Positions 45,933-56,153 are shown, counted from the first letter of the stretch. The stretch: 64,000 nt of DNA from Bacteroidota bacterium (GCA_947448725.1 CANFOM010000002.1:104563-168562), one strand, 5' to 3'. Notes: a model not told the origin generated them from the letters alone. Program-made: numbers and translations.

Positions 45933-47099
45933 ATGAAAAACTTTTTATTACTTTCTACTCTTTTAGCATTTTTCTTTTTTACACAGCTGAACGCACAAAC
46001 TGCAAGCAGTAAACCGCAAGCGGCGGGTACTTATATAAATCCAATGAAAGTTCAATTTGGGGATCCTTTTGTATTACATACTCAGGGTATGTATTATATG
46101 TATGGTACAGGTGGAGAAGCAAAGCATGGATTTGCTGCTTATTCTTCAAAAGATATGGTCAACTGGAAACAAGAAGGGCAAGTGTTTTTTAATAATAATA
46201 AAAATGGGTGGAGCAATTCAAAAGCTAAATGGGAGGGTGCTTATTGGGCCCCTGAAGTGTATGAGGTTAAAGGCAAATACTATTTATTTTATAGTGCGCA
46301 GTGGAATGTAAATCCTACCAATGAAGAAGAAAGCTTTCGTATTGGAGTGGCGGTAGCCGATAAGCCCACAGGTCCTTTTATTGATTTGTATAACCATCCG
46401 GTTTTTGATCCGGGTTATCCTACGATAGATGCCAATGTATTATTTGATACGAATGGGAAGATCTATTTATATTATTCACGTGTGGCCTATAAACACCCTG
46501 TAGAAAGCGAGATTGCTGCATTGGCAAGAAAAAATGGTTGGTTTAAAGAAATTGAAGAAAGCTGGGTATATGGCATTGAACTTAAACCAGATTTTTCTGG
46601 TGTTATTGGTGAACCCAAATTAATACTACAACCACCTATGAGTTTGAATGATAAACAATCCGAATGGGAAAGTAGGTCGGTAACTGCAAGGGAAGTAAAT
46701 CGTCGTTGGACGGAAGGCTCGGTTGCATTCAAAAAAGACGGAATTTATTATTTGATGTATTCTGCCAATAATTTTGAAGGGCAGTATTATGCGATAGGTT
46801 ATGCCACAGCGACTAATCCATTGGGGCCCTATAAAAAAGCAGCTAATAATCCGGTTTTACAAAAAAATAATGACAAAGGAGGGGAGGTTTCTGGTACAGG
46901 GCATAATAGTATTACTTATTCTCCCGATGGTAAAGAAATGTTTTGTGTCTATCATGGCAGAACTGCAAAAACAGGAAATGAAAGAGTTGTATTTATAGAT
47001 CGTATGACTGTGAAAGATGGCATTATTACTATTGCAGGACCTACTACTACTGCTCAAAAAATGCCTTCAGGCGTAATAGTTCCTTCCATAAAAAAATAA
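45933..47099 (+). CDS. Secreted glycoside hydrolase family 43
   Basis: Five-bladed propeller enzyme, probably beta-xylosidase or alpha-arabinofuranosidase. The start at 45933 gives a normal signal peptide (MKNFLLLSTLLAFFFFTQL, ending NAQ). An upstream ATG at 45882 adds a hydrophobic stretch and is unlikely. From this start the catalytic base is D44 in FGDPFVL, the pKa-modulating aspartate is in PTIDANVL, and the general acid is the glutamate in WTEGSVAF. YWAPEVYEVKGKYYLFYS is also typical of GH43. Twelve bases separate it from the esterase gene, so the two are likely co-expressed. Confidence 0.9.
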   Translation: MKNFLLLSTLLAFFFFTQLNAQTASSKPQAAGTYINPMKVQFGDPFVLHTQGMYYMYGTGGEAKHGFAAYSSKDMVNWKQEGQVFFNNNKNGWSNSKAKWEGAYWAPEVYEVKGKYYLFYSAQWNVNPTNEEESFRIGVAVADKPTGPFIDLYNHPVFDPGYPTIDANVLFDTNGKIYLYYSRVAYKHPVESEIAALARKNGWFKEIEESWVYGIELKPDFSGVIGEPKLILQPPMSLNDKQSEWESRSVTAREVNRRWTEGSVAFKKDGIYYLMYSANNFEGQYYAIGYATATNPLGPYKKAANNPVLQKNNDKGGEVSGTGHNSITYSPDGKEMFCVYHGRTAKTGNERVVFIDRMTVKDGIITIAGPTTTAQKMPSGVIVPSIKK

Positions 47100-47111
47100 A
47101 TTTCAATAAAG

Positions 47112-47972
47112 ATGAGAACTAGTCCATTCTATCTATTTTTAATTTTATTGCTACTTGTATTTTTAGAAACTAATGCGCAGTCTTATGAAAAAATTAGCGT
47201 GGATGATTTGCAGCGAGATTATATAATTTATTTACCTAAAAATTTGCCTAAAAACGCGCCATTGGTATTTGTATTTCATGGCTATACAGATAATGCAAAA
47301 AATGTAATGAACACTTTTGGAATGAATGAGGTTGCGGATAAAAATGGTTTTGCGGTTTGCTATCCACAAGGATGGAAGGACAAAAGGGGAGATAATTTTT
47401 GGCAGGTAGGCTACTATATTCATAAAGAGGAGAAAGTGAACGATATAAAATTTATTAGTTCCTTAACGTCCTATTTGCAAAAAAAATATAATTTAAGCAA
47501 GCAGCATACTTATATCACCGGAATTTCCAATGGAGGAGACCTTTGTAATTTGCTCATCTGTAAAACAAAGGGATTATTTAAAGCAGCCGCACCATTATTA
47601 AGTTGTATTATGAAAGATATTTATGATTCATGTAGTAATCCAAAACCATTCCCAGTATTACTTATCAATGGGATGGAGGATAAAACAACTTATTGGGCGG
47701 GAGATATGAAAAATGAACAGGGGTATGGCCCTTATTTATCCACAGAAACAATGGTTGATTTTCATATTGCCAAAAATGGAGGCAGGCTTTTAAAAACAGA
47801 TACCGTAATGGGTGATTTGAAAATAAAGGATGATTATACCATCAGAAAATTTTTCAATAACCCATCAAAGGTCAATCGGGTTTGGGTATATACTGTAAAA
47901 AATGGAGGACATTCCATGCCAAAATATCTAAATATGGCTGCTGAGGTTTGGAAGTTTTTCTCCTTGTATTAA
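47112..47972 (+). CDS. Secreted esterase, feruloyl/acetyl-xylan or PHB-depolymerase type
   Basis: Alpha/beta hydrolase of 286 residues with a signal peptide (about 1-23, ending TNAQ). The oxyanion region is LVFVFHGYTDNAKN, the nucleophile elbow is GISNGG, and a late histidine is in NGGHSMP. The LpqC/CE1-like family includes feruloyl and acetyl-xylan esterases. With a GH43 gene 12 bases upstream, removal of acyl groups from xylan is the likely role, but the same fold also cleaves poly-3-hydroxybutyrate. Confidence 0.82.
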   Translation: MRTSPFYLFLILLLLVFLETNAQSYEKISVDDLQRDYIIYLPKNLPKNAPLVFVFHGYTDNAKNVMNTFGMNEVADKNGFAVCYPQGWKDKRGDNFWQVGYYIHKEEKVNDIKFISSLTSYLQKKYNLSKQHTYITGISNGGDLCNLLICKTKGLFKAAAPLLSCIMKDIYDSCSNPKPFPVLLINGMEDKTTYWAGDMKNEQGYGPYLSTETMVDFHIAKNGGRLLKTDTVMGDLKIKDDYTIRKFFNNPSKVNRVWVYTVKNGGHSMPKYLNMAAEVWKFFSLY

Positions 47973-48097
47973 GAAAATGGGTAGATAGGGATAATAGAGA
48001 TGATCAAAAAATCTTATATTTAAGTAAGGAATTAATTTAAACCAATTACAGATAAAATTATTTCTCTAATGAATAGCTTAAATATAATATCAATTCA

Positions 48098-49423
48098 ATG
48101 AAAAAAAATAATCAATCCTCTGTAAGTCGTCGACAATTTGTTGGACAAACAGCAAAAGCTTTTGCAGGAATAATGATTTTGCCTCGATTTGTAGTAGGAG
48201 GTAAAACCTTGAATGGTTTAAAAATGAAAGCGCCAAGCGATCTAATACAATTGGGGTTTATTGGTACCGGAAAACAAGGTCGTTCTTTAACTAATTTCTT
48301 TTTAAAAACACGGGAAATAAAAATTAATGCCATTAGTGAGGTATATCAAGGCAAGGCTCAATTAACGCTGGATAGTATTAAGGAATTTTATCAAAAAAAC
48401 ACAATAGCAGGAACCTATTCGGATATAATACCCGTGTATAATGATTTTAGAGAATTATTGGCTTTAAAAAATATTGATGCAGTAGTGATTGCAGCACCGG
48501 ACCATTGGCATGCAGCCATGGCAGTAAGAGCCGCGGAAGCGGGGAAAGATATTTATTGCGAAAAACCTTTATCCTTAACGGTGAGAGAAGGTCGTGCGAT
48601 GGTAAATGCAACCCGTAATAATAATCGTGTATTTCAAACTGGAAGTATGCAACGTTCATGGAATGAGTTTAGACAAGTAACTGAATTAATCCGTAATGGA
48701 TATATTGGAGAAATAAAATCGGTAAAAGTAAATATCGGACCTCCACCCACACCGTTTAATTTGCCAGAGGAAACTATTCCAGAAGGATTAGATTGGTTAA
48801 AATGGTTAGGCCCCAACTCATTTACACATTTCAATTCGGAGTTGGCACCCCCTATAACTCAAGATGTTTTCCCCAGATGGAGAATGTATTCGGAATTTGG
48901 CGGAGGAAAGGTAACCGATTGGGGGGCGCATATGTTTGATATTGTGCAATGGGCTTTAGATATGGATCATTCCGGACCATCGCAGGTATTTGGGCCCGAT
49001 AATGACCACAAGTATTTAACGTATCAATATCCCAATGGAACAGTGGTTACTCATGAACCATGGGAGTGGAGCAATGCGATTTTATTTCAAGGATCAGAAG
49101 GCGTCATCAAAGTACAAAGAGGTAAAGTTGAAACTACTCCAGCCAGTTTAAATGATAAAATAATTGGGGCAAATGAAAAGCATGTGTATAAAAGTGAAAA
49201 TCATTACAAAGATTTCTTACAAGCGATGAGAGATAGAACCAAACCCATTTGTGATGTCGAAATTGGTCATCGAACTGCTAGTATGTGTACTATTGGCAAT
49301 ATTGGGTATCAATTAAAACGTCCATTACAATGGGATGCGAATAATGAGCAGTTTATTAATGATGCAGAAGCCAATGCATTACTAGGTAGAAAATTATACA
49401 ACGAGTGGGCTATTAAAATTTAA
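48098..49423 (+). CDS. Tat-exported Gfo/Idh/MocA-family oxidoreductase
   Basis: A 441-residue NAD(P)-type oxidoreductase with a twin-arginine signal (SRRQFVGQTAKAFAG, residues 9-23), so it is folded with cofactor before export. The Rossmann loop is GFIGTGKQGR, and the family motif EKPLSL is present, followed by a C-terminal domain with VTDWGAHMFDIVQWAL. Exported members of this family are reported to oxidise sugar C3 hydroxyls or act in 3-keto-sugar chemistry. A DUF1080 gene, GH43 gene and esterase lie upstream, and two sulfatases start 1 base downstream, in one probable operon. The substrate is inferred. Confidence 0.88.
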   Translation: MKKNNQSSVSRRQFVGQTAKAFAGIMILPRFVVGGKTLNGLKMKAPSDLIQLGFIGTGKQGRSLTNFFLKTREIKINAISEVYQGKAQLTLDSIKEFYQKNTIAGTYSDIIPVYNDFRELLALKNIDAVVIAAPDHWHAAMAVRAAEAGKDIYCEKPLSLTVREGRAMVNATRNNNRVFQTGSMQRSWNEFRQVTELIRNGYIGEIKSVKVNIGPPPTPFNLPEETIPEGLDWLKWLGPNSFTHFNSELAPPITQDVFPRWRMYSEFGGGKVTDWGAHMFDIVQWALDMDHSGPSQVFGPDNDHKYLTYQYPNGTVVTHEPWEWSNAILFQGSEGVIKVQRGKVETTPASLNDKIIGANEKHVYKSENHYKDFLQAMRDRTKPICDVEIGHRTASMCTIGNIGYQLKRPLQWDANNEQFINDAEANALLGRKLYNEWAIKI

Positions 49424-49424
49424 C

Positions 49425-50969
49425 ATGAAAAAAACGGTTTCAGTTATTATTTTTTTTAGTCTTATTAGTGCAAATGCGTTTTCGCAAACTAAGAAAACCA
49501 TTAATTCAATAAAACCAAATATTGTTTTGTTCTTGGTAGATGATATGGGATGGCAGGATTGTTCAGTCCCTTTTTGGAATCAAGTTACTCCTTTCAATAA
49601 AATTTATTATACACCCAATATGCAAAGGTTGGCAGATGAAGGAATGAAGTTCACCAATGCATATGCAACACCAGTGTGCACACCCACTCGAACAAGTTTA
49701 TTAAGTGGTATGAATGTAACACAACATGGAATTACTAGTTGGACTTCGCCCACTAAAAATAATAATACAGATGATCTTGATGATCAAATGTCTCCAGCCG
49801 AATGGAACTTGAATGGATTAAGTCCATTACCGGGCATCGAAAAAACAATTGTTGCTACGACCTTCCCTTCTTTATTAAAGAAAGCTGGCTACTTCACAAT
49901 TCATGTAGGAAAGGCACATTGGGCATCGATGGGAACTCCAGGCGCGGATCCAAAAAATTTAGGTTTTATAGTAAATATTGCAGGACATGCAGGGGGACAT
50001 CCTCAAAGTTATTTAGGCGAAGAAAATTATGGAAATATTACAGGAAAGACACAGCCGCAAGCGGTTCCCGATATGGAGTCCTATTTTGGATCAGAAACTT
50101 TTTTAACAGAAGCATTAACGAAGGAAGCGCTTAATGCATTGGAGACACCCATCGAAAACAAACAGCCTTTTTTTCTGAGTATGGCCCATTATGCAGTGCA
50201 TGTACCTATTATGGCTGATAAAAGATTTGTACAAAAATATTATGATGCAGGCATGGATTCTACAGAAGCTAAATATGCCGCATTGATAGAAGGAATGGAT
50301 AAAAGTTTGGGAGACTTGATGGATTATTTAAAACAAAAAAATGTAGATCAAAATACCATTATCATTTTCATGAGTGATAATGGAGGCTTAGGGTTGGTGC
50401 CACCAAGGAGCGGGGTAGCACAAACACAAAACCTGCCTTTAAAAGCAGGGAAAGGATCTGTCTATGAAGGGGGCATACGCGAACCTATGATTGTAAAATG
50501 GCCGGGGGTGGTGAAACCCAAATCAATAGCGAATCAATATGTGATTGCAGAAGATTTTTTTCCCACTATATTAGAAATGGCAAAAGTGAACCATTACAAA
50601 ACAGTTCAAACAATTGATGGTAAAAGTTTCATTCCTATTTTAAAAAATGCAAATTATTCGGATACGACTAGGGCGCTCTTATGGCATATGCCTAATAAAT
50701 GGATATCTAAGGATGGGCCAGGTATTAATTATTTTAGTGCTATTAGAAAAGGTCAATGGAAGATGATCTATAGTATGCGCACAGGTAAAAAAGAATTATA
50801 CAATCTTGTAGAGGATATAAGCGAGCATCAAGATCTTTCAAATAAGTATCCTCAAAAAGTAAAGCAGCTATCCAGTATACTTTCCAATCAATTGAGAAGA
50901 TGGAATACGCCCATGCCATTTTTAAAAGCCACCAATAAAAAAGTGCCTTTACCTGATGAATTATTTTAA
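49425..50969 (+). CDS. Secreted sulfatase with CxPxR formylglycine site (1)
   Basis: Type I sulfatase of 514 residues that hydrolyses a sulfate ester after conversion of its active-site cysteine to formylglycine. The signal peptide is about 1-21. The metal-binding start FLVDDMGWQD is followed by the modification site CTPTR (C85-R89), YFTIHVGKAHWA, and the late metal residues in FMSDNGG. The sugar substrate cannot be read from the sequence. It starts 1 base after the Gfo/Idh stop and ends 10 bases before the second sulfatase. No sulfatase-maturing enzyme gene is in the window, so that must be elsewhere. Confidence 0.93.
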   Translation: MKKTVSVIIFFSLISANAFSQTKKTINSIKPNIVLFLVDDMGWQDCSVPFWNQVTPFNKIYYTPNMQRLADEGMKFTNAYATPVCTPTRTSLLSGMNVTQHGITSWTSPTKNNNTDDLDDQMSPAEWNLNGLSPLPGIEKTIVATTFPSLLKKAGYFTIHVGKAHWASMGTPGADPKNLGFIVNIAGHAGGHPQSYLGEENYGNITGKTQPQAVPDMESYFGSETFLTEALTKEALNALETPIENKQPFFLSMAHYAVHVPIMADKRFVQKYYDAGMDSTEAKYAALIEGMDKSLGDLMDYLKQKNVDQNTIIIFMSDNGGLGLVPPRSGVAQTQNLPLKAGKGSVYEGGIREPMIVKWPGVVKPKSIANQYVIAEDFFPTILEMAKVNHYKTVQTIDGKSFIPILKNANYSDTTRALLWHMPNKWISKDGPGINYFSAIRKGQWKMIYSMRTGKKELYNLVEDISEHQDLSNKYPQKVKQLSSILSNQLRRWNTPMPFLKATNKKVPLPDELF

Positions 50970-50979
50970 AAAAAGTAGA

Positions 50980-52524
50980 ATGAAAAAAATCGTTTTTAAT
51001 ATTTTGTTGTTGAGTTTGGTAGCTACGCATATTTCTGCACAAAGTAAACAGTCAAATCCAACAAGCGTAAAACCAAATATTGTAATCATCTATGCGGATG
51101 ATTTGGGATATGGCGATTTGAGTTGTTATGGCATGAAAAGAATACAAACGCCTAATATTGATGGTATTGCTAAAGAAGGATTATTGTTTTCTAATGCACA
51201 TTCCACTTCGGCTACCTGCACTCCATCCAGGTTTGGCTTACTTACAGGAAGATATCCTTGGCGACAAAATGGAACAGGCATAGCACCAGGAGATGCTTCA
51301 TTGATTATTCCAATGGATAAAGGAACCATGGCATCCACTTTACAAACAGCAGGATATAAAACAGCTGTTATAGGCAAGTGGCATTTAGGATTGGGGACAA
51401 AAGAAGGTATAGATTGGAATACAGCTATAAAGCCAGGGCCAAAAGAACTTGGATTTGATTATTCATTTATCATGCCAGCCACCTTGGATAGAGTGCCCTG
51501 TGTATATGTAGAAAATCAAATGGTAGTGAACTTAGATCCTAATGATCCCATTACTGTTAGTTACCAAAATAAAGTAGGCAATGATCCAACAGGAAAAGAA
51601 AATCCTGAAATGCTTCGATACAAGCCAGATCCAACACAAGGACACAATCAAACTATAGTAGATAGTATTAGCAGAATTGGATGGATGAGTGGAGGACATA
51701 GTGCCTATTGGAAGGATGAGGATATTGCAGCCACAATTACCGATAAAGCCATTCAATTTATGGGAAGGAATGCAGCTCAACCTTTCTTTGTTTATTTTGC
51801 AACGGGCGATATCCATGTACCGCGTTATCCCGAAAGTAAGTTTAGAGGAAAAAGTGGAATGGGGTTGAGAGGGGATGCAATTTTACAGTTGGATTATACC
51901 GTAGGAAGAATAGTACATGCATTAGACAGCATGCACCTAACTAATAATACCATGATTATTGTAAGCAGCGATAATGGCCCAGTAGTCAATGATGGATATT
52001 TTGATCGATCTGTTGAAGAATTGGGTGAACATAAACCTGCAGGAAATTTACGTGGAGGTAAATACAGTATTTTCGAAGCAGGCAGCAGAGTGCCCTTTAT
52101 CGTAAAGTGGCCTGGGAAAATTAAAGCAGGTGAAAAAACAGACGCTTTATTCAGTCAAGTTGATTTATTTGCAACCCTAAATGCACTTACAGGACAAAAT
52201 TTGCAAGCAGCAGATGCCCCTGATAGTTATAATTTATTAAATGCTTTATTAGGGAAAGATAAAAAAGGAAGAGCTTATGTAATTGAGCAATCGGGCGGGT
52301 TGGCGATTACAAAAGGAGACTGGAAATATATTGTACCCAATAATATGAGTTCTTATAATAAAGAAACGAATATAGAAACGGGCAATGATTCCAAACCACA
52401 GTTATATAATCTAAGAAATGATTTAGGAGAGCGGAATAATTTAGCCAACAAGTATCCTGCAATCGTAAAACAATTAGCCTCTTTACTAGAAAAATCCAAG
52501 GGAGATATTCGAACTAGGAAATAG
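50980..52524 (+). CDS. Secreted arylsulfatase-like sulfatase with CxPxR site (2)
   Basis: Second type I sulfatase of the cluster, 514 residues from the ATG at 50980. The frame is open to 50956, inside the previous gene, but the downstream ATG gives a normal signal peptide (MKKIVFNILLLSLVATHISA). The metal site IYADDLGYGDLSC and modification site CTPSR (C80) come first, then VIGKWHLG, and VSSDNGP closer to the C-terminus. It is of the arylsulfatase A type, clearly distinct in sequence from sulfatase 1 (for example a larger insertion before VHVPRYP), so the pair may remove sulfate from two positions. It is the last gene of the operon. Confidence 0.93.
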   Translation: MKKIVFNILLLSLVATHISAQSKQSNPTSVKPNIVIIYADDLGYGDLSCYGMKRIQTPNIDGIAKEGLLFSNAHSTSATCTPSRFGLLTGRYPWRQNGTGIAPGDASLIIPMDKGTMASTLQTAGYKTAVIGKWHLGLGTKEGIDWNTAIKPGPKELGFDYSFIMPATLDRVPCVYVENQMVVNLDPNDPITVSYQNKVGNDPTGKENPEMLRYKPDPTQGHNQTIVDSISRIGWMSGGHSAYWKDEDIAATITDKAIQFMGRNAAQPFFVYFATGDIHVPRYPESKFRGKSGMGLRGDAILQLDYTVGRIVHALDSMHLTNNTMIIVSSDNGPVVNDGYFDRSVEELGEHKPAGNLRGGKYSIFEAGSRVPFIVKWPGKIKAGEKTDALFSQVDLFATLNALTGQNLQAADAPDSYNLLNALLGKDKKGRAYVIEQSGGLAITKGDWKYIVPNNMSSYNKETNIETGNDSKPQLYNLRNDLGERNNLANKYPAIVKQLASLLEKSKGDIRTRK

Positions 52525-52578
52525 TAATGAATTACAAATTGATATTTGGTGATCTGAAGGGGCTAATAGATAGCAGTA

Positions 52579-55500
52579 TTAAAGTTTAACCATTTTAAAT
52601 TGTTTAATAATCTTTCTATCTGATGTGCTAAGTATCAATAAATACAATCCGCTATTAATCGAAGGTGTTGTAATTGTGGTGCCCGATCTTATATTTTCTT
52701 TATACGCTATTTTATTTCCAGAAGTAATGTCAAACAATTCCATATTAATTAAAGCTCCACCATTTATTTTATAATCTATGCTAAATTGGGTTGTAAATGG
52801 ATTGGGGGATACTTTAATATATTCCGTATTACTAATACTTGCAATATCCGTCACAAAATAATAATAGGTACTGCTAATTAGGCTAGTGCAGTTGTGCTGA
52901 ATTGTTTTTACAGAATACAATCCTGCCACCGAAGGTTTAATTATATTATTTGTATCATTTATACTAGCTCCAGCTAAATACCAGCTATTGCCATAGCCTG
53001 CACTAGAAACTAAAGCGTTATTACTATTTCTTGAAATGGTAGGTGCCGAAGGAATTGGATAACTAATAACAGAAGTATTATTTGATATTCCTTTTACATG
53101 TTCGTTATAAGTGGTCTTTACACTGTAGGTTCCAGTTTTTTTAACAACAATACTTCTAGATGTATCGCTAGTTGACCATAGGTAAGAATTGGCAACACTT
53201 GATGTTAAGGTAATGCTATCACCCTCGCAAAATGAAATATTGCCAGTTATAATTGGAGTTAGTAAAATGGTTGTATCAATATATTTAATACTATCCATTG
53301 CTATTATTTCACTAAAATTTCCGTACAAATCTGTAGCTGTTCCAATAAAAGGGGATTGAAGTTGAATAGATCCTTGTGCTAAAGGAGTAACACTAAATGT
53401 ATAAATAGTTTTATTAGTATTAGGAGAAAGTGTTCCAATAGTTGCGGAGGCAGTATTATTAATCAAGTTGGCTATAATAGGTCTGTCTGAAATAATAGCT
53501 ACAGGTTTATTAAAGGTAAGGGTTTCAGTAAAAGGGCCATATACAGTATTGCTTGTGTGAGAAAGAATTCCAATAAAAGGGCTGGTATCAATATCAATAG
53601 TGTCATATAAGGATACGGCGTCATTATCATATTTATCTTGGTAAGATAATTGTAATACATAGGTTCCATCAGCTAAGGAATCTAAACCAATATTGCTTGC
53701 TCCTGTTGGAAGCGAACTGTTAAGATGATGGGTATCAAAATAAATAGTATCTTTTAATTTGTCATTTAAGGTAATGGTGGAAACAATAACATTGTTTTTG
53801 CTAATCACTAATTTTTTAGTTCCAGCTTTATTTAATTCAGGTAGTGAATCGTAGTAAATGATGGTATTTGAAATGAGTGCATTTGAAGTAGGAGAAACTA
53901 TAGTAGGTTTATCGGCTGTATATTTTAACTTAATATTTAAAGTGCTTAAGCTACTAACAGGGTTGCCTAAGAAGTCCTGATAACTAATAGTACTTGTATA
54001 AGTACCATCAGGAGGAGTGTTTGTAGTTATAGTAAACGTATTACTTCCCACCGTACTTGGCATTGTGTAGGTGTATCCTCCAGGAGAAAGTGTTAAGGTA
54101 GCAGTACTACTTAAAGGGGCACTGGGTAAATTGTAAGTAAAAGTGGGAGAGTTGGTAGCACTAAACACATGACCAGTGGTGGGAAATGTTAATATTGGGG
54201 CAGGAGTGCTAGTTTGAATACGTACATTAGAAATGGTTGAGCTAGCAATGGGGTTTAAGTAAATGTCTTGATAACTTAAAGTAACATTATAAAGGTCATC
54301 TGGTAAAGTGGTAGATGTTGATGCTGTAACATTAGGACAGGACCTTATATCAGTATTGGTGAAAGTAAATGTTTGACTTAAAATATTATCTTTTAATGTT
54401 AGCGTATTGCTATAAGTGCCTGCTGTATTTTCGAAAGTTAAATTAGCAGTGCCTGAACCATAGGTTTCGTTTAGTGTAATTGATACCGGTATTATTTTTG
54501 AGTAAGATTGATTGTTTGCTGGGGTGGTTAAATTAGGAGAAAGGGTTGTTCTGTCAATGGTTAATAATACATAAGTTGATGCTACAGGGTTGCCTAAGAA
54601 GTCCTGATAACTAATAGTACTTGTATAAGTGCCATCGGGCGGAGCACTAGTAGTTATGGTAAAAGTGTTACTTCCCACTGTACTTGGCATTGTGTAGGTG
54701 TATCCTCCAGGAGAAAGTGTAAGTGTAGCCGTGCTACTTAAAGGTGCGCTTGGCAAGTTGTAGGTATAAGTAGTAGAGTTGGCGCCACTAAATACGTATC
54801 CAGTAGTAGGAAATGATAATGTTGGAGTGGGAGTGCTAGTTTGAATCTGGATGTTAGTATTGGTTGCGCTAGCCATGGTATTTCCATAGATGTCTTTATA
54901 GCTTATAGTAACGTTATACAGTCCATCAGGCAAAGTAGTATGGGATGCAGATATAATATTTGGACTAGACGATATATCGGTATTAGTAAAAGTAAAGGTT
55001 TGACTTAAAATATTATCTTTTAATGTTAGTGTATTGCTATAAGTGCCTGCTGTATTTTCGAAAGTTAAATTAGCAGTATTTGTACTATAGGGCTCCATCA
55101 GTGTTAGTGATACCGGTATTATTCTTGAGTAAGCTTGGCTGTTTGCTGGGGTGGTTAAAGTAGGAGAAAGGGTTGCTCTATCAATTTTTATTTTTACATT
55201 GGTTGATGCTACAGGATTGCCCAAAAAATCCTGATAACTAATAGTGCTTGTATAAGTGCCATCGGGCGGAGGGGCTGTTGTGATGGTATAGGTATTACTT
55301 CCAATCGAACTGGGTAATGGGTAGGTGTATCCTCCAGGCGAAAGTGTTAGTAAAGTGGTGCCACTTAGAGAAGCGCTCGGCAAATTATAGGTAAAAGTAG
55401 TAGCGTTTGTGCCACTAAAAACATGCTCAGTAAATGGAAATGTTATTGCGGGACTTGGCGTACTAGTTTGGATAGTAACGCTAGATGTTGTTGATGCAGC

Positions 55501-55893
55501 GATAGTTGTTATCCCAATTTGGTAAGATAAATCTAAGTTGTAAATACCGTCTGGCAATGTAGGATAAGTACTTGAGCTTATAGTAGCACTTGAAATTGCA
55601 GTGGTGGTGAATGAAAATGTACTACTGCTGATTCCATCCACTAAGGTTAAAGTGTTGCTATAGGAACCGGAGAGATTTGTAAAAGTTAGTTTAGCAGTTC
55701 CTGACGAGTAAGTGTCACTAAATACAACTGTAACTATAACTGGAGATTTAATAGTTGAGCCAGCCGTTGGTGCAGTTAAAGATGCTGTTGGAGCTGGAGG
55801 TGGAGGTGGAGGTTGTCCAAATGAAATAATGGCATTAAGTAGTATAATTATTAAAAAAGTATATTTTAATTTCCATTGTTTTGGTAAATGCAT
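52579..55893 (-). CDS. Large repeat-containing T9SS cargo protein
   Basis: An 1104-residue secreted protein. Signal peptide is about 1-27, followed by a proline run (PPPPPPAP) that reflects a GGT-rich DNA tract. The body is made of about 209-residue repeats of beta-sandwich character (segments like TFENTAGTYSNTLTLKDN and DGTYTSTISYQDFLGNP recur). A region of other Ig-like domains follows, then a T9SS type A sorting domain (IKVSPNPF to the end, QFKMVKL). The cargo is thus exported across the outer membrane and probably surface-bound. Function may be adhesion or gliding; no enzyme motif is seen. The same final motif ends the 1321-aa protein at 59241. Confidence 0.9.
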   Translation of the reverse strand: MHLPKQWKLKYTFLIIILLNAIISFGQPPPPPPAPTASLTAPTAGSTIKSPVIVTVVFSDTYSSGTAKLTFTNLSGSYSNTLTLVDGISSSTFSFTTTAISSATISSSTYPTLPDGIYNLDLSYQIGITTIAASTTSSVTIQTSTPSPAITFPFTEHVFSGTNATTFTYNLPSASLSGTTLLTLSPGGYTYPLPSSIGSNTYTITTAPPPDGTYTSTISYQDFLGNPVASTNVKIKIDRATLSPTLTTPANSQAYSRIIPVSLTLMEPYSTNTANLTFENTAGTYSNTLTLKDNILSQTFTFTNTDISSSPNIISASHTTLPDGLYNVTISYKDIYGNTMASATNTNIQIQTSTPTPTLSFPTTGYVFSGANSTTYTYNLPSAPLSSTATLTLSPGGYTYTMPSTVGSNTFTITTSAPPDGTYTSTISYQDFLGNPVASTYVLLTIDRTTLSPNLTTPANNQSYSKIIPVSITLNETYGSGTANLTFENTAGTYSNTLTLKDNILSQTFTFTNTDIRSCPNVTASTSTTLPDDLYNVTLSYQDIYLNPIASSTISNVRIQTSTPAPILTFPTTGHVFSATNSPTFTYNLPSAPLSSTATLTLSPGGYTYTMPSTVGSNTFTITTNTPPDGTYTSTISYQDFLGNPVSSLSTLNIKLKYTADKPTIVSPTSNALISNTIIYYDSLPELNKAGTKKLVISKNNVIVSTITLNDKLKDTIYFDTHHLNSSLPTGASNIGLDSLADGTYVLQLSYQDKYDNDAVSLYDTIDIDTSPFIGILSHTSNTVYGPFTETLTFNKPVAIISDRPIIANLINNTASATIGTLSPNTNKTIYTFSVTPLAQGSIQLQSPFIGTATDLYGNFSEIIAMDSIKYIDTTILLTPIITGNISFCEGDSITLTSSVANSYLWSTSDTSRSIVVKKTGTYSVKTTYNEHVKGISNNTSVISYPIPSAPTISRNSNNALVSSAGYGNSWYLAGASINDTNNIIKPSVAGLYSVKTIQHNCTSLISSTYYYFVTDIASISNTEYIKVSPNPFTTQFSIDYKINGGALINMELFDITSGNKIAYKENIRSGTTITTPSINSGLYLLILSTSDRKIIKQFKMVKL
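53940..55820 (-). repeat. Three tandem 627-bp coding repeats
   Basis: Matching landmarks recur exactly 627 bp (209 codons) apart: GGGTTGCC at 53960 and 54587 with GGATTGCC at 55214, and GTGTATCCTC at 54071, 54698 and 55325. The two copies nearer the gene's 3' end are more alike than the one near the N-terminus, which points to a later duplication there. Confidence 0.9.
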
Positions 55894-56153
55894 AAATAGG
55901 CGCTAAAAAGTTTGAAGAGGTTGCTTTTCTTGGGTTTAAATATAAAGCTTTTTATTATAATATGTAAATTAATCCAAATAAATTACTTCAAAAGTTTAAA
56001 TGTCTACATCAATGTTATTTAATATCTAAATTATGGGTAGAAACCTGTAAAAATGGCATAAATTAGTAGGGTATTTACATCATTAGTAATTTAAAAAATG
56101 AGAAGGAACTAATAAAACAACTAATTGATTATTTCATTTATAATTATATTTCC

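Noticed and set aside
49425..52524. Two sulfatases as a recent tandem duplication
   Set aside because: Both have CxPxR sites but their flanking segments and insertions differ too much; they are separate sulfatase types.
53940..55820. CRISPR array or mobile repeat
   Set aside because: The repeats are long (627 bp), in frame and encode beta-rich protein domains, with no short regular repeat-spacer structure.
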